Below are positions 8,919-16,842 of a stretch of 64,000 nt of DNA, in pieces. The first letter of the stretch is position 1. Every line of letters begins with the position of its first letter. A program made the translations under genes and the position numbers. The notes under the pieces are model-generated. The model worked only from the letters and a program-made list of their open reading frames with translations, had not been told where the DNA came from and did not search any database. This stretch comes from Alphaproteobacteria bacterium (lineage in GTDB: Bacteria > Pseudomonadota > Alphaproteobacteria > Rhizobiales > Xanthobacteraceae), in contig VBAH01000006.1 of NCBI GenBank assembly GCA_005884685.1, positions 32,461 to 96,460 on the forward strand, given 5' to 3'.

Positions 8919-9854
8919 TCAGGCCGCCTCGCGCCGGAGCAGACGCCACAGGAACAGCCCGACGAATGCGCCCATCAGGGCGAACAGCACCGCCGCAATG
9001 GCCGCGCCGTAGCCGTAGCGCAGGCTGAGGAAGGTCTGCTCGTACATGTAATAGCCGAGCACCATCGTCGAGTTGTACGGCCCGCCTGCCGTCATGATCG
9101 CCACCAGATCGAAGCTGCGCAGCGCCCCGACCACGCAGACCATCGCGGCGATGAATGTCACGGGGCGCAGCTGCGGGAGCACCACATGCCACAGCAACCT
9201 GCCGCCCCTGGCGCCGTCCATGCGCGCGGACTCGATCAGCTCAGGCCGGATGCCGGTCAGCCCGGTGAGATAAAGGATCATGCAATACGCGGTTTGCGGC
9301 CAAAGCCCCGCAAGGATCACGGCGAAAATGGCCCAGCGTCCGCTCTCCAGCGGTGCGACCGCGGGTAGGCCGGCGGAGCCGAGCAACCGATTGAGCAAGC
9401 CGAACTCGGCATTGAGAAACCAGGCGAAGATCAAGCCGACGACGACCTGGCTGATCACGAACGGAAACAGAAACAGCGAGCGAACCACACGGATACCGCG
9501 CACATCCTGATTGAGGAACAACGCGAGCCCCAAGCCGAAGACCGGCGCAAGCAGATACAGCGCGAGCCAGCACAAATTGTTGGCAAGCGCCGTGTAGAAC
9601 ACGGGATCGCCGAACAGCTCGGCGAAATTTGCCAGACCGACCCATGTTTGCGGTCCGACGCCGTCCCAATCGTGCAGCGAGAGCCGAATGCTCGCGGCGA
9701 TCGGGTAGAGCACGAAAACCGCGAACAACAGGCAGGCCGGCGCAAGCAGGATGAACGGCGTAAGCGCGCGCTGATTGCGCCACCACCAGTCCGACAGCGC
9801 GCCCCGGCCGGGCGGCGCGGACGCGTTATCCATCGCGCGCGGCGGATGTGGCAT
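8919..9854 (-). CDS. Carbohydrate-type ABC transporter permease (MalF-like)
   Basis: This 311-residue inner-membrane permease has an N-terminal cytoplasmic tail and then six membrane segments beginning with LTPFILLAPACLLFAVFVLY. Its EAA loop reads ESARMDGARGGRLLWHVVLP. The ATG at 9854 overlaps the stop of the binding-protein gene as TGATG, which points to translational coupling; a second ATG at 9833 is a possible alternative start. The pairing with the following MalG-like permease indicates a heterodimeric channel of a sugar or polyol importer. The substrate cannot be named. Confidence 0.9.
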   Translation of the reverse strand: MPHPPRAMDNASAPPGRGALSDWWWRNQRALTPFILLAPACLLFAVFVLYPIAASIRLSLHDWDGVGPQTWVGLANFAELFGDPVFYTALANNLCWLALYLLAPVFGLGLALFLNQDVRGIRVVRSLFLFPFVISQVVVGLIFAWFLNAEFGLLNRLLGSAGLPAVAPLESGRWAIFAVILAGLWPQTAYCMILYLTGLTGIRPELIESARMDGARGGRLLWHVVLPQLRPVTFIAAMVCVVGALRSFDLVAIMTAGGPYNSTMVLGYYMYEQTFLSLRYGYGAAIAAVLFALMGAFVGLFLWRLLRREAA

Positions 9855-11110
9855 CAATGCCCGTAGATGCGCTTGCGCGCCTGCTCGATGGCGGCGAGTA
9901 CGGACTCGATGCGCTCCGGCTCGATCATGAATTCCTGAAACCCCTTCATGGCGATGAGCGCGAGATCCTCGCTGGTGTCGCGATCGAAGTACTGCGCGAG
10001 CCCGTCGGCTTGCCTGAGCAGCGCCTGCCCCTTGGCCAGAAACGGATCGTCGGCGACCCCCGCCTTCAGATTGACCGGCAGCTGCGAGAGGGCGCGGTTG
10101 ATGGCTTCCTGCACGTCGGCGCGCAGCACGTAGGCGAGAAATCGCCTGGCCCCGTCTTTGTTCCTCGCGCCCGCCGGGATGTGCAGCGAGTTCATCGGCG
10201 CATCCTCGTAGCGGCCGACCCCGGGGTCGATGGTGGGAAAGCGCGCGAAATCCATCTTCTCGCGCAGCCCGGATGGAAAATTCGGAACGATGTAGTTGCC
10301 GATCAGCATCATGGCGGCGCGACCCTGATAGAGCAGCGCCTGACTCTCCTGCCAGCTCAACGATGCATGGTTCCGGGTGAAGCAGCCGCGCTCGAGCAGC
10401 GCGCGCCATTTGTCGAACACGGCGCGCACGCGCGGATCGGTATACGGGATGGTTCCTGCCATGAGCGCCATGTGAAACGCATGACCGTTGGTGCGCAGGT
10501 TGAGGTAATCGAACCATGCAGCCGTCGGCCACAGATCCTTCGAGCCGATCGCGACCGGGTCAATCCCGGCGCTCTTGAGCCTGTCGCAGGCGGCGAGCAA
10601 TTCGTTCCAGTCGCGCGGCGCCTGCGCGATCCCGGCGCTTTGCAGCAGGTCGGCGCGAAAATAGAGGCCGACCTGATAATAGGAATACGGCACGCCGTAT
10701 TGCCGCCCGCCAACGGTGACGAGATCGAGTGCGGGACGATGCAGCGATGCGGTCACGTCGGCGGTGAACAGCGAGCTGACGTCGGTGAGCAGTTTCCGCT
10801 CGACAAACCCGCGCATGCGATTGCCGGCAAACCAGAACACGACATCGGGGGACGCGCCGGTCAGCCAGTTGCGGATCGACTTCTTGTAGCTCTCGTGGTC
10901 GTAGATGTTGAACTTGACCTGGATGTCCGGGTTTTCGCGTTCGAATGCCGCGACCGCCGCACTCCAGGCGGCGCGCGGCGCGGGATCGGACGTGTTGGCG
11001 TTGATAATCAGGGTGCGCGCGGGCGCCGGGCCTGCCGCACCGAGCACCAACGCCACCACGCAGACCACAAGGCCGCACGGCCCCCGCATAACTGCCCCAC
11101 GTCCGCTCAT
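9854..11110 (-). CDS. Sugar ABC transporter periplasmic binding protein (family 1)
   Basis: This secreted protein has 418 residues. The signal peptide has the hydrophobic core CGLVVCVVALVLGAAGPAPA. The mature part shows typical cluster B binding-protein blocks: WLTGASPDVVFWFAGNRM, YGVPYSYYQVGLYFRADLL and a CUT1-like C-terminal lobe with LHIPAGARNKDGARRFLAYV. The start may be ATG 11110 or the in-frame ATG at 11089 (MRGPCG). It is first in a three-gene operon with both permeases. The upstream region is shared with a divergent HWE histidine kinase. Confidence 0.9.
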   Translation of the reverse strand: MSGRGAVMRGPCGLVVCVVALVLGAAGPAPARTLIINANTSDPAPRAAWSAAVAAFERENPDIQVKFNIYDHESYKKSIRNWLTGASPDVVFWFAGNRMRGFVERKLLTDVSSLFTADVTASLHRPALDLVTVGGRQYGVPYSYYQVGLYFRADLLQSAGIAQAPRDWNELLAACDRLKSAGIDPVAIGSKDLWPTAAWFDYLNLRTNGHAFHMALMAGTIPYTDPRVRAVFDKWRALLERGCFTRNHASLSWQESQALLYQGRAAMMLIGNYIVPNFPSGLREKMDFARFPTIDPGVGRYEDAPMNSLHIPAGARNKDGARRFLAYVLRADVQEAINRALSQLPVNLKAGVADDPFLAKGQALLRQADGLAQYFDRDTSEDLALIAMKGFQEFMIEPERIESVLAAIEQARKRIYGH

Positions 11111-11152
11111 GCATCCGGAAGAGAAGCGTCGCGCCCCGAGCGGCTCTCGAGG

Positions 11153-11176
11153 GGAACCTAGACTGCCATTCTCGTT
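11153..11176 (+). promoter_or_regulatory. Weak candidate EcfG-type promoter before the HWE kinase
   Basis: GGAAC is followed after 15 bases by CGTT. Family promoters normally have 16-17 bases between the two boxes, so this is one base short. It lies in the divergent region about 45 bases before the first possible kinase start. Confidence 0.3.
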
Positions 11177-11221
11177 CCGTCACCAGCCGTCCCGCCGCGC
11201 CGGATCGTCGCGCGGTCACCA

Positions 11222-12754
11222 ATGCTATCCCGTGAAATGGAACTCCTCCGACCTGTTCGGACTTGGGATTTGTCGCTTACTATGCGCGGGCCAGTCATCT
11301 TCGGGAGTACCGCCTTGGCGGATGATGGGGGATTGCTTCAGGCGCCGGTACATGCCGGCGCACCGCCCGATGGCGCGTGGCGCAGCGTGGAGCAGGAGTT
11401 GCGCGAGCGCGAGGACATTCTCGCGCTGGCCGAGCGCTCCGCGGGCATCGGTGTCTGGGACATGGACATGGCGATGCGCACGGTACGCGCGACGCCGCAG
11501 TTCTTCCGCATCCTCGGCCTCGAACCGACCGACCAGCCGGTGCCGATCGAACGGCTGCGCGCCGTGCGCCATCCGGACGATCGCGACCAGGTGGTGAGCA
11601 ATTTCCAGCGCGTGATGGCGACCGGCGAGGACCAGTACGACGCCGAGTATCGCATTATCCGCCCGGACGGCGAGGTGCGCTGGATCTTCGGGCGCGGGCG
11701 CGTTGTGCGCGACCAGTTTGGCAGCCCGATACGTTATAGCGGGGTCGACATCGACATCACGGATCGCCGGCGGACCGAAGAGGCATTACGCGACAGCGAG
11801 GAGCGGTACCGTACGCTGGTCGAGAACGCGAACGACCTGGTGTTCACGCTCGACCTCGATTTTCGCATTACCTCAGCCAATCCGGCGGTGCAGCGGCTGC
11901 TCGGCTACAAGCCGGAAGAGCTGATCGGCACGCGGCTCGGCAGCTACGTGCCGGCGGAACAACTCGCCAAGCATCGCGACATGCTGCAGCGCAAGCTTTC
12001 GGGCGAAGCGGCCGAAACCCGCTACGAGATGCAGGTCGTTGGGCGCAATGGCGAAACCCGTACGCTGGAAACAAGCTCGCGGCTGTCGTTCGATCGCTCC
12101 GGCAAGCCAAACGCCATCCAGGCGATTGCGCGCGACATTACCGAGCGCAAGAAGTACGAGGAGCATCTCGCCTTCACGACGCGCGAGTTGTCCCATCGCA
12201 CCAAGAACGTGCTCGCGGTCGTGCTCGCGATGGTGCGCCAGATCGGCAAGCAGACCGACAGCTTCGAGCAGTTCGAGGAGCGGTTTGCCGGCTGCATCAA
12301 GGCGCTGGCGTTCTGCCACGACCTTCTGGTGGAAAGCGATTGGCAGGGAGCGGATTTGCGCAGCCTGGTCGCGCTGCAGGTGGCGCCGTTCGGCGGGCTC
12401 GACGGCAAGCGCTTCATTGCGCGCGGCCCGACCGTCACGCTCGCGCCGCAGGCAACACAGCTCGTCGGGCTGGCGCTGCACGAGCTGGCGACCAATGCGG
12501 CCAAGCACGGCGCGCTGACGACGCCGGCCGGCGTCGTGGCGATCGAATGGCAGCCCGAACCGGCGGGCGGAGCGGCGCGGCTGGTCTGGCGCGAACAGGA
12601 CGGCCCGCGCGTCGCGCCGCCGACCCGGCGGGGATTCGGCCACACGGTGCTGGAGCGCATGGCAGCCTCGCTCGGCGGCGAGGTCTCGCTCGAATTCCTG
12701 CCGCAAGGCGTGCGCTGGTCGGTTCTGGTCAGCCCTGCGCATATCGTGCGCTGA
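11222..12754 (+). CDS. PAS-PAS HWE-family sensor histidine kinase
   Basis: This soluble kinase has 510 residues and no membrane segment. A first PAS/PAC (about 62-182) ends in DIDITDRRR and a second (about 190-310) ends in IARDITERKK. The HWE kinase core follows: phosphoacceptor His325 in RELSHRTKN, the N-box HELATNAAKHGAL with His420, and a WREQDGP segment carrying the W-x-E that names the family. HWE kinases are common in rhizobia, and some feed the PhyR-EcfG general stress response. No regulator gene is adjacent. The start may be 11222 or the ATG at 11282. It diverges from the sugar importer operon. Confidence 0.9.
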   Translation: MLSREMELLRPVRTWDLSLTMRGPVIFGSTALADDGGLLQAPVHAGAPPDGAWRSVEQELREREDILALAERSAGIGVWDMDMAMRTVRATPQFFRILGLEPTDQPVPIERLRAVRHPDDRDQVVSNFQRVMATGEDQYDAEYRIIRPDGEVRWIFGRGRVVRDQFGSPIRYSGVDIDITDRRRTEEALRDSEERYRTLVENANDLVFTLDLDFRITSANPAVQRLLGYKPEELIGTRLGSYVPAEQLAKHRDMLQRKLSGEAAETRYEMQVVGRNGETRTLETSSRLSFDRSGKPNAIQAIARDITERKKYEEHLAFTTRELSHRTKNVLAVVLAMVRQIGKQTDSFEQFEERFAGCIKALAFCHDLLVESDWQGADLRSLVALQVAPFGGLDGKRFIARGPTVTLAPQATQLVGLALHELATNAAKHGALTTPAGVVAIEWQPEPAGGAARLVWREQDGPRVAPPTRRGFGHTVLERMAASLGGEVSLEFLPQGVRWSVLVSPAHIVR

Positions 12755-12816
12755 GGCACTCTTGCCGAGCGCGCCGGCAATCTCCATTGTTCGCGGTGCG
12801 CTGTGGAGACTTTGCC

Positions 12817-13107
12817 ATGACCCAGACCAACAATCGCTTCTTCGACGAAGTCGCGCGGCTGATGAACGACGCCGCCGGGGTCGCTTCCGGCGTGCGGCGC
12901 GAGTTCGACACCGTGGTGAAAACCCAGGCCGAGCGCATCCTGCGCGACCTCGATATCGTGCAGCGGGAGGAGTTCGAGGCGGTGAAGGAGATGGCACGGC
13001 TCGCGCGCGAGGAGAACGAGGCATTGAAGGCGCGCGTCGCCGCGCTGGAGGCCGAACTCAACCGGCCGCTGCCCAATCCGCCGGGCATTTCGGAATCGTC
13101 ACCCTAG
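12817..13107 (+). CDS. UbiK/BMFP-family accessory protein
   Basis: This small, probably cytosolic or membrane-associated protein has 96 residues. The first half contains NNRFFDEVARLMNDAAGVAS, and the second half is a long charged coiled coil (VQREEFEAVKEMARLAREEN), the layout of the BMFP/UbiK family. E. coli UbiK assists ubiquinone synthesis under air and binds lipid; that role is carried over by homology only. The ATG at 12817 gives the full domain. It precedes rplY on the same strand, but rplY has its own good promoter. Confidence 0.85.
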   Translation: MTQTNNRFFDEVARLMNDAAGVASGVRREFDTVVKTQAERILRDLDIVQREEFEAVKEMARLAREENEALKARVAALEAELNRPLPNPPGISESSP

Positions 13108-13127
13108 CGCCGGGACGCCCGATTTCC

Positions 13128-13156
13128 TTGTCTTTCCGGCCTTGCCCGGCTATAAG
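13128..13156 (+). promoter_or_regulatory. Sigma-70 promoter of rplY
   Basis: TTGTCT and TATAAG are separated by exactly 17 bases, about 85 bases before the rplY start. Both boxes are near consensus, which fits the strong expression expected for a ribosomal protein gene. Confidence 0.7.
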
Positions 13157-13239
13157 CCCGCTCGCCTGCGGCCCCGACACCCCTGGAGGCGCGCCGTGGC
13201 AAATTCCGTAGCACAATCAACACTCAAGGATACCGAACT

Positions 13240-13965
13240 ATGGCGACCGCCAATGAACTGAGTGCGACGGCGCGTCCGAAGGCCGGCAAGGGGGCCGCCC
13301 GGGCCGTGCGTCGCGAGGGCCGCGTGCCGGCCGTGATCTATGGCGACGGCAAGGAGCCGATCGGCATTTCGCTCGACTTCAAGGAACTCAAGCAGAAGAT
13401 CTACGCGGGACACTTCCTCACCACCGTCTGCAACCTCGACGTGGACGGGACGAAACACCGCGTCATCCCGCGCGACTTCCAGCTCGATCCCGTGATGGAC
13501 AATCCCGTGCACGTTGATTTCCTGCGCCTCGGCGAGGGCGCGCTGGTGCGCGTGCGCGTGCCGATCCGCGCGAAGAACGCCGATCAGGCGCCCGGCATCA
13601 AGCGCGGCGGCACCGTCAACATCGTGACCCACACGATCGCCGTGCAGGTGCCGGCCGACGACATTCCGCAGGCGTTCGAGGTCGATCTCACGGGCCTCGA
13701 GATCAACTACTCGCGCCACCTGAGCGACATCACGCTGCCGCCGAACGTGAAAGTGCTCGAGCACGGCGACATCACGCTGGTCACCATCGTGCCGCCGTCG
13801 GGCTATGCCGAGGAAATGAAGGCCGCCGCCGAAGCCGCTGCTGCCGCTGCTGCCGCCGCTGCTGCCGCTGCCGAAGCGCCTGCCGCTCCCACCGGTGCGC
13901 CCGGTGCCGCACCTGCCGCTGCTGCTGCGCCTGCCGCTGCTGCTGCCGCGCCCGAGAAGAAGTAA
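13240..13965 (+). CDS. rplY: 50S ribosomal protein L25, CTC/TL5-type with Ala-rich tail
   Basis: It binds 5S rRNA in the large subunit. The protein has 241 residues: an N-terminal L25 beta-barrel containing [18 protein letters not shown], then a TL5/CTC C-terminal domain ([12 protein letters not shown] and [14 protein letters not shown]). The last 45 residues are almost all Ala, Pro and Gly, ending in PEKK. This low-complexity tail comes from GCC/GCT codon runs at about 13825-13955 and is common in length-variable form in rhizobial L25. An AAGGA ribosome site lies upstream of ATG 13240. The order rplY-pth-ychF is conserved in alphaproteobacteria. Confidence 0.96.
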   Translation: MATANELSATARPKAGKGAARAVRREGRVPAVIYGDGKEPIGISLDFKELKQKIYAGHFLTTVCNLDVDGTKHRVIPRDFQLDPVMDNPVHVDFLRLGEGALVRVRVPIRAKNADQAPGIKRGGTVNIVTHTIAVQVPADDIPQAFEVDLTGLEINYSRHLSDITLPPNVKVLEHGDITLVTIVPPSGYAEEMKAAAEAAAAAAAAAAAAAEAPAAPTGAPGAAPAAAAAPAAAAAAPEKK

Positions 13966-14015
13966 GCCGCGCGCGTTTCCGCTCCCGGCGCGCGCCGGGG
14001 GCGGCTCTCCGACCG

Positions 14016-14636
14016 ATGGCCCGATCCATGCTGCTGTTCGTCGGACTCGGCAATCCCGGCGCCAAACACGCCGGCAACCGCCACAACGTCGGCTTCATGG
14101 TGGTGGATGCGATCGCCAAGCGCCACGGTTTCCCGCCGTGGCGCCGCCGCTTCCAGGGCGTGGCGGCCGAAGGCACGATCGGCACCAGGAAGGCACTGCT
14201 GCTGCTTCCCGGCACCTACATGAACGAGTCCGGGCGCGCGGTTGGCGAGGCGGCGCATTTCTACAAGGTCCCGGCCGGCGACATTGCGGTGTTCCACGAC
14301 GAGATCGAACTGCCGCCTGGAAAGGTGCGCGTGAAGGTCGGCGGCGGCATCGCCGGGCACAACGGGTTGCGCTCGGTCAGCGCGCATGTCGGCAACGACT
14401 ACAAGCGCGTGCGCATCGGCGTCGGCCATCCGGGCGCGAAGGAGCTGGTGCACCCGCACGTGCTGAGCGATTTCGCGGTAGCTGAACGCCCTTGGGTGGC
14501 GGCGCTCACCGACGTGATCGCGGCGAACGCCGAACTGCTCGCGGCGGGCAAGGACGCGAGCTTCCAGAACAAGGTGCATCTCGCGATGGCCGCGAAGGGC
14601 TTCGGCGAGCAAAAAGAAGAAACCGAGGACAACTAG
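14016..14636 (+). CDS. pth: Peptidyl-tRNA hydrolase
   Basis: It recycles peptidyl-tRNA that falls off ribosomes by cleaving the ester bond. The protein has 206 residues. The N-terminal motif [20 protein letters not shown] contains the catalytic His of the NRHNVGF block, and [18 protein letters not shown] and [11 protein letters not shown] are the other two family signatures. The stop codon is followed directly by the ychF ATG with no gap, and rplY lies 50 bases upstream, so rplY-pth-ychF is probably one operon. Confidence 0.97.
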   Translation: MARSMLLFVGLGNPGAKHAGNRHNVGFMVVDAIAKRHGFPPWRRRFQGVAAEGTIGTRKALLLLPGTYMNESGRAVGEAAHFYKVPAGDIAVFHDEIELPPGKVRVKVGGGIAGHNGLRSVSAHVGNDYKRVRIGVGHPGAKELVHPHVLSDFAVAERPWVAALTDVIAANAELLAAGKDASFQNKVHLAMAAKGFGEQKEETEDN

Positions 14637-15734
14637 ATGGGCTTCAAGTGCGGCATCGTCGGGCTGCCCAATGTCGGCAAGTCGACGCTCTTCAATGCGC
14701 TCACCGAGACGGCGGCGGCGCAGGCGGCGAACTATCCGTTCTGCACCATCGAGCCGAATGTCGGCGAAGTCGCGGTGCCCGATCCCCGGCTCGCCGTGCT
14801 GGCGAAGCTCGGCAAGTCGGCCGAGATCATCCCGACCCGGCTCACCTTCGTGGACATCGCGGGCCTGGTGAAGGGCGCCTCGAAAGGCGAGGGGCTCGGC
14901 AACCAGTTTCTCGGCAACATCCGCGAGGTCGACGCGATCGCGCACGTGGTGCGCTGCTTCGACGACCCGGACGTGACCCACGTGGGCAGCAGGATCGATC
15001 CGGTCGCCGACATCGAGACGATCGAGACCGAGTTGATGCTCGCCGATCTCGAGAGTCTCGAGAAGCGGGTCGATGCGCTGGAGAAACGCATCCGCGGCCA
15101 GGACAAGGAGGCGAAGGAAACGCGGGACCTGGTCAACCGCGCGCTTGCGCTGCTGCGCGACGGCAAGCCGGCGCGGCTCGTCGAGCGCAAGGGCGAGGAA
15201 GAGACGCTGTTTCATGCGCTCGGCCTGCTCACCTCGATGCCGGTGCTGTACGTGTGCAACGTCGACGAGGCCGCGGCTGCGACCGGCAACGACTATTCGC
15301 GTGCGGTGGAAACGCGCGCGGCCGAAGAGGGCGCCGCCTCCGTCGTCATCTCGGCCAAGATCGAGGCCGAGATCGCGGTGCTGCCGCGCGAGGAGCGCGA
15401 GCACTTTCTGGCCGACATCGGGCTCACGGAGCCGGGGCTCGATCGCCTGATCCGCGCCGGCTACGGGCTCTTGCACCTGGTGACTTTCTTCACCGTCGGC
15501 CCGAAGGAGACGCGCGCCTGGACCGTGACCAAGGGCTCGCGCGCGCCGCAGGCGGCGGGCGTGATCCACACCGATTTCGAGCGCGGCTTCATCCGCGCCG
15601 AGACCATTGCGTACGACGACTACGTCAAGGGCGGCGGCGAGGCGGGCGCGCGCGACATCGGCAAGCTGCGGCTGGAAGGCAAGGAGTACGAGGTCGCCGA
15701 CGGCGACGTGATGCATTTCCGGTTCGCGACGTGA
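14637..15734 (+). CDS. ychF: Ribosome-associated redox-regulated ATPase YchF
   Basis: This universal Obg-family P-loop protein prefers ATP and binds ribosomes. The protein has 365 residues. G1 is GLPNVGKST, the switch II region is [17 protein letters not shown], and the specificity position reads CNVDE in place of the usual NKxD, as expected for YchF. The C-terminal TGS-like domain ends in [14 protein letters not shown] 14637 abuts the pth stop. The last 87 bases of the gene (15648-15734) recur 793 bases downstream at 16441-16527 with five differences. Confidence 0.96.
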   Translation: MGFKCGIVGLPNVGKSTLFNALTETAAAQAANYPFCTIEPNVGEVAVPDPRLAVLAKLGKSAEIIPTRLTFVDIAGLVKGASKGEGLGNQFLGNIREVDAIAHVVRCFDDPDVTHVGSRIDPVADIETIETELMLADLESLEKRVDALEKRIRGQDKEAKETRDLVNRALALLRDGKPARLVERKGEEETLFHALGLLTSMPVLYVCNVDEAAAATGNDYSRAVETRAAEEGAASVVISAKIEAEIAVLPREEREHFLADIGLTEPGLDRLIRAGYGLLHLVTFFTVGPKETRAWTVTKGSRAPQAAGVIHTDFERGFIRAETIAYDDYVKGGGEAGARDIGKLRLEGKEYEVADGDVMHFRFAT

Positions 15735-15741
15735 GGGGCGG
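15732..15741. repeat. 10-bp direct repeat flanking the methyltransferase gene, left copy
   Basis: TGAGGGGCGG occurs here, including the ychF stop codon, and again exactly 700 bases later at 16432-16441, including the methyltransferase stop codon. Confidence 0.7.
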
Positions 15742-16434
15742 GTGAGCGGTCTCGTGAGCGTCATTCGCGATCCGGAACTGGAGCGGCTGCTTTCGGCCTT
15801 GCACACCAGAAGCGACGCGCAGGCGGAGGAGCTACGAGCCTTCGAAGCCCAGCGCGCGCAGGGCGGACCACAGTCTGGCGAGCAAGCGATCAAGGCTTTT
15901 CGCAGCGACAAGCTGGTTGCCCTCGACCGCGACAAGGCGGAATTCTGCTACCAGCTTTGCCGCGCGAGCGATGCTCGCCGGGTCGTCGAGGTCGGCACGT
16001 CTTATGGCGTCTCGACGCTCTATCTCGCCGCGGCGGTGCGCGACAATATCCGCGCCGGCGGCGGCGACGGGGTGGTGATCGGCACCGAATACGAGCCGAC
16101 GAAAGCGCGGGCCGCGCGGGCAAACTTCCAACAGGCGGGCTTGGATACCTTCATCGAGCTGCGCGAGGGAGATCTCCGCGAGACGCTCAGAGAGATCGAC
16201 GGGCCGGTCGATTTCATGCTGGTGGACATCTGGATCGCGATGGCGCGACCGGCACTGGAATTGGTGGCGCCGCGCCTCAAGCCGGGCGCGATCGTGATCT
16301 GCGACAACACCGGACAGTACCGCGCCGAATACGCGGACTACTTTGCCTTCCTCAACGACCCGGCGCACGGCTTTCGCACGATGACGCTGCCGTTCAACGG
16401 CGGGCTCGAGTTCTCGGTACGTTGTCGGGATTGA
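15742..16434 (+). CDS. Class I SAM-dependent O-methyltransferase
   Basis: This cytoplasmic protein has 230 residues. The SAM-binding motif I reads VVEVGTSYGVSTLYLA (about 76-91), followed by the acidic loop VIGTEYEPTKA and a motif IV region DFMLVDIWIAMARPALE. The fold resembles the catechol/caffeoyl-CoA O-methyltransferase class, but the substrate cannot be read from the sequence. The start is GTG 15742, only 7 bases after the ychF stop. The gene sits between two copies of the ychF 3' end and between 10-bp direct repeats, so it looks like a later insertion into a conserved operon end. Confidence 0.85.
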   Translation: MSGLVSVIRDPELERLLSALHTRSDAQAEELRAFEAQRAQGGPQSGEQAIKAFRSDKLVALDRDKAEFCYQLCRASDARRVVEVGTSYGVSTLYLAAAVRDNIRAGGGDGVVIGTEYEPTKARAARANFQQAGLDTFIELREGDLRETLREIDGPVDFMLVDIWIAMARPALELVAPRLKPGAIVICDNTGQYRAEYADYFAFLNDPAHGFRTMTLPFNGGLEFSVRCRD

Positions 16435-16440
16435 GGGGCG

Positions 16441-16527
16441 GCGCGCGAGATCGGCAAGCTGCGGCTGGAAGGCAAGGAGTACGAGGTCGCCGACGGCGAC
16501 GTGGTGCATGTCCGGTTCGCGACGTAG
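16441..16527 (+). pseudogene. Duplicated 3' end of ychF
   Basis: These 87 bases match the last 87 bases of ychF at five differences. In frame they encode [19 protein letters not shown] followed by VVHVRFAT and a TAG stop, against DIGKL...DVMHFRFAT and TGA in the intact gene. There is no start codon, so it is a fragment. The differences mean it is either an old duplicate or came from a related ychF allele. Confidence 0.88.
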
Positions 16528-16842
16528 GGGGCCCGCAGCGCGGATTGAGCGGAGCGAAATCCGGGTGGGTTTCACATGGTCCAATATCGGCGAATTTCCG
16601 TCGCGGGCGGTCGTAACTCGTAGACCAGCTTGAGCAAGCGAAAGCCGGGACTGCCTTGCGGATCGGCGGCCCCCGGATTCGCTGCGCTTAATCCGGGCTA
16701 CGGGCTACGCATTCGGCCACCGCGATGCGGTCGTAGGGCGCGATAAGCGAAAGCGCACTGCGCCGGCGACGTTGTGGTTTCGCGCGGCGCAATGCGCTCG
16801 GCTGCGCATCGCTTATTGCGCCCTACGGCGGCGACGCGGTCA
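16528..16842. repeat. Intergenic repeats between the ychF fragment and the GGDEF-EAL gene
   Basis: No gene is seen in this stretch. It carries two palindromic elements. One pairs GGATTGAGCGGAGCGAAATCC (about 16540) with GGATTCGCTGCGCTTAATCC (about 16676). The other pairs GTAGGGCGCGATAAGCGAA (about 16732) with GCGATCCCTACGG-like sequence TTATTGCGCCCTACGG (about 16810). Both are repeat types seen widely between rhizobial genes. Confidence 0.6.

Noticed and set aside
7734..9368. A 1.6-kb plus-strand open frame across lgt and the ABC permeases
   Set aside because: It is antisense to well-supported membrane proteins and has low-complexity Arg/Gln/His content.
13825..13955. Short GCTGCTGCC repeats as a microsatellite or CRISPR-like array
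   Set aside because: They encode the Ala-rich tail of L25 in frame. There are no spacers and no direct repeats of CRISPR length.
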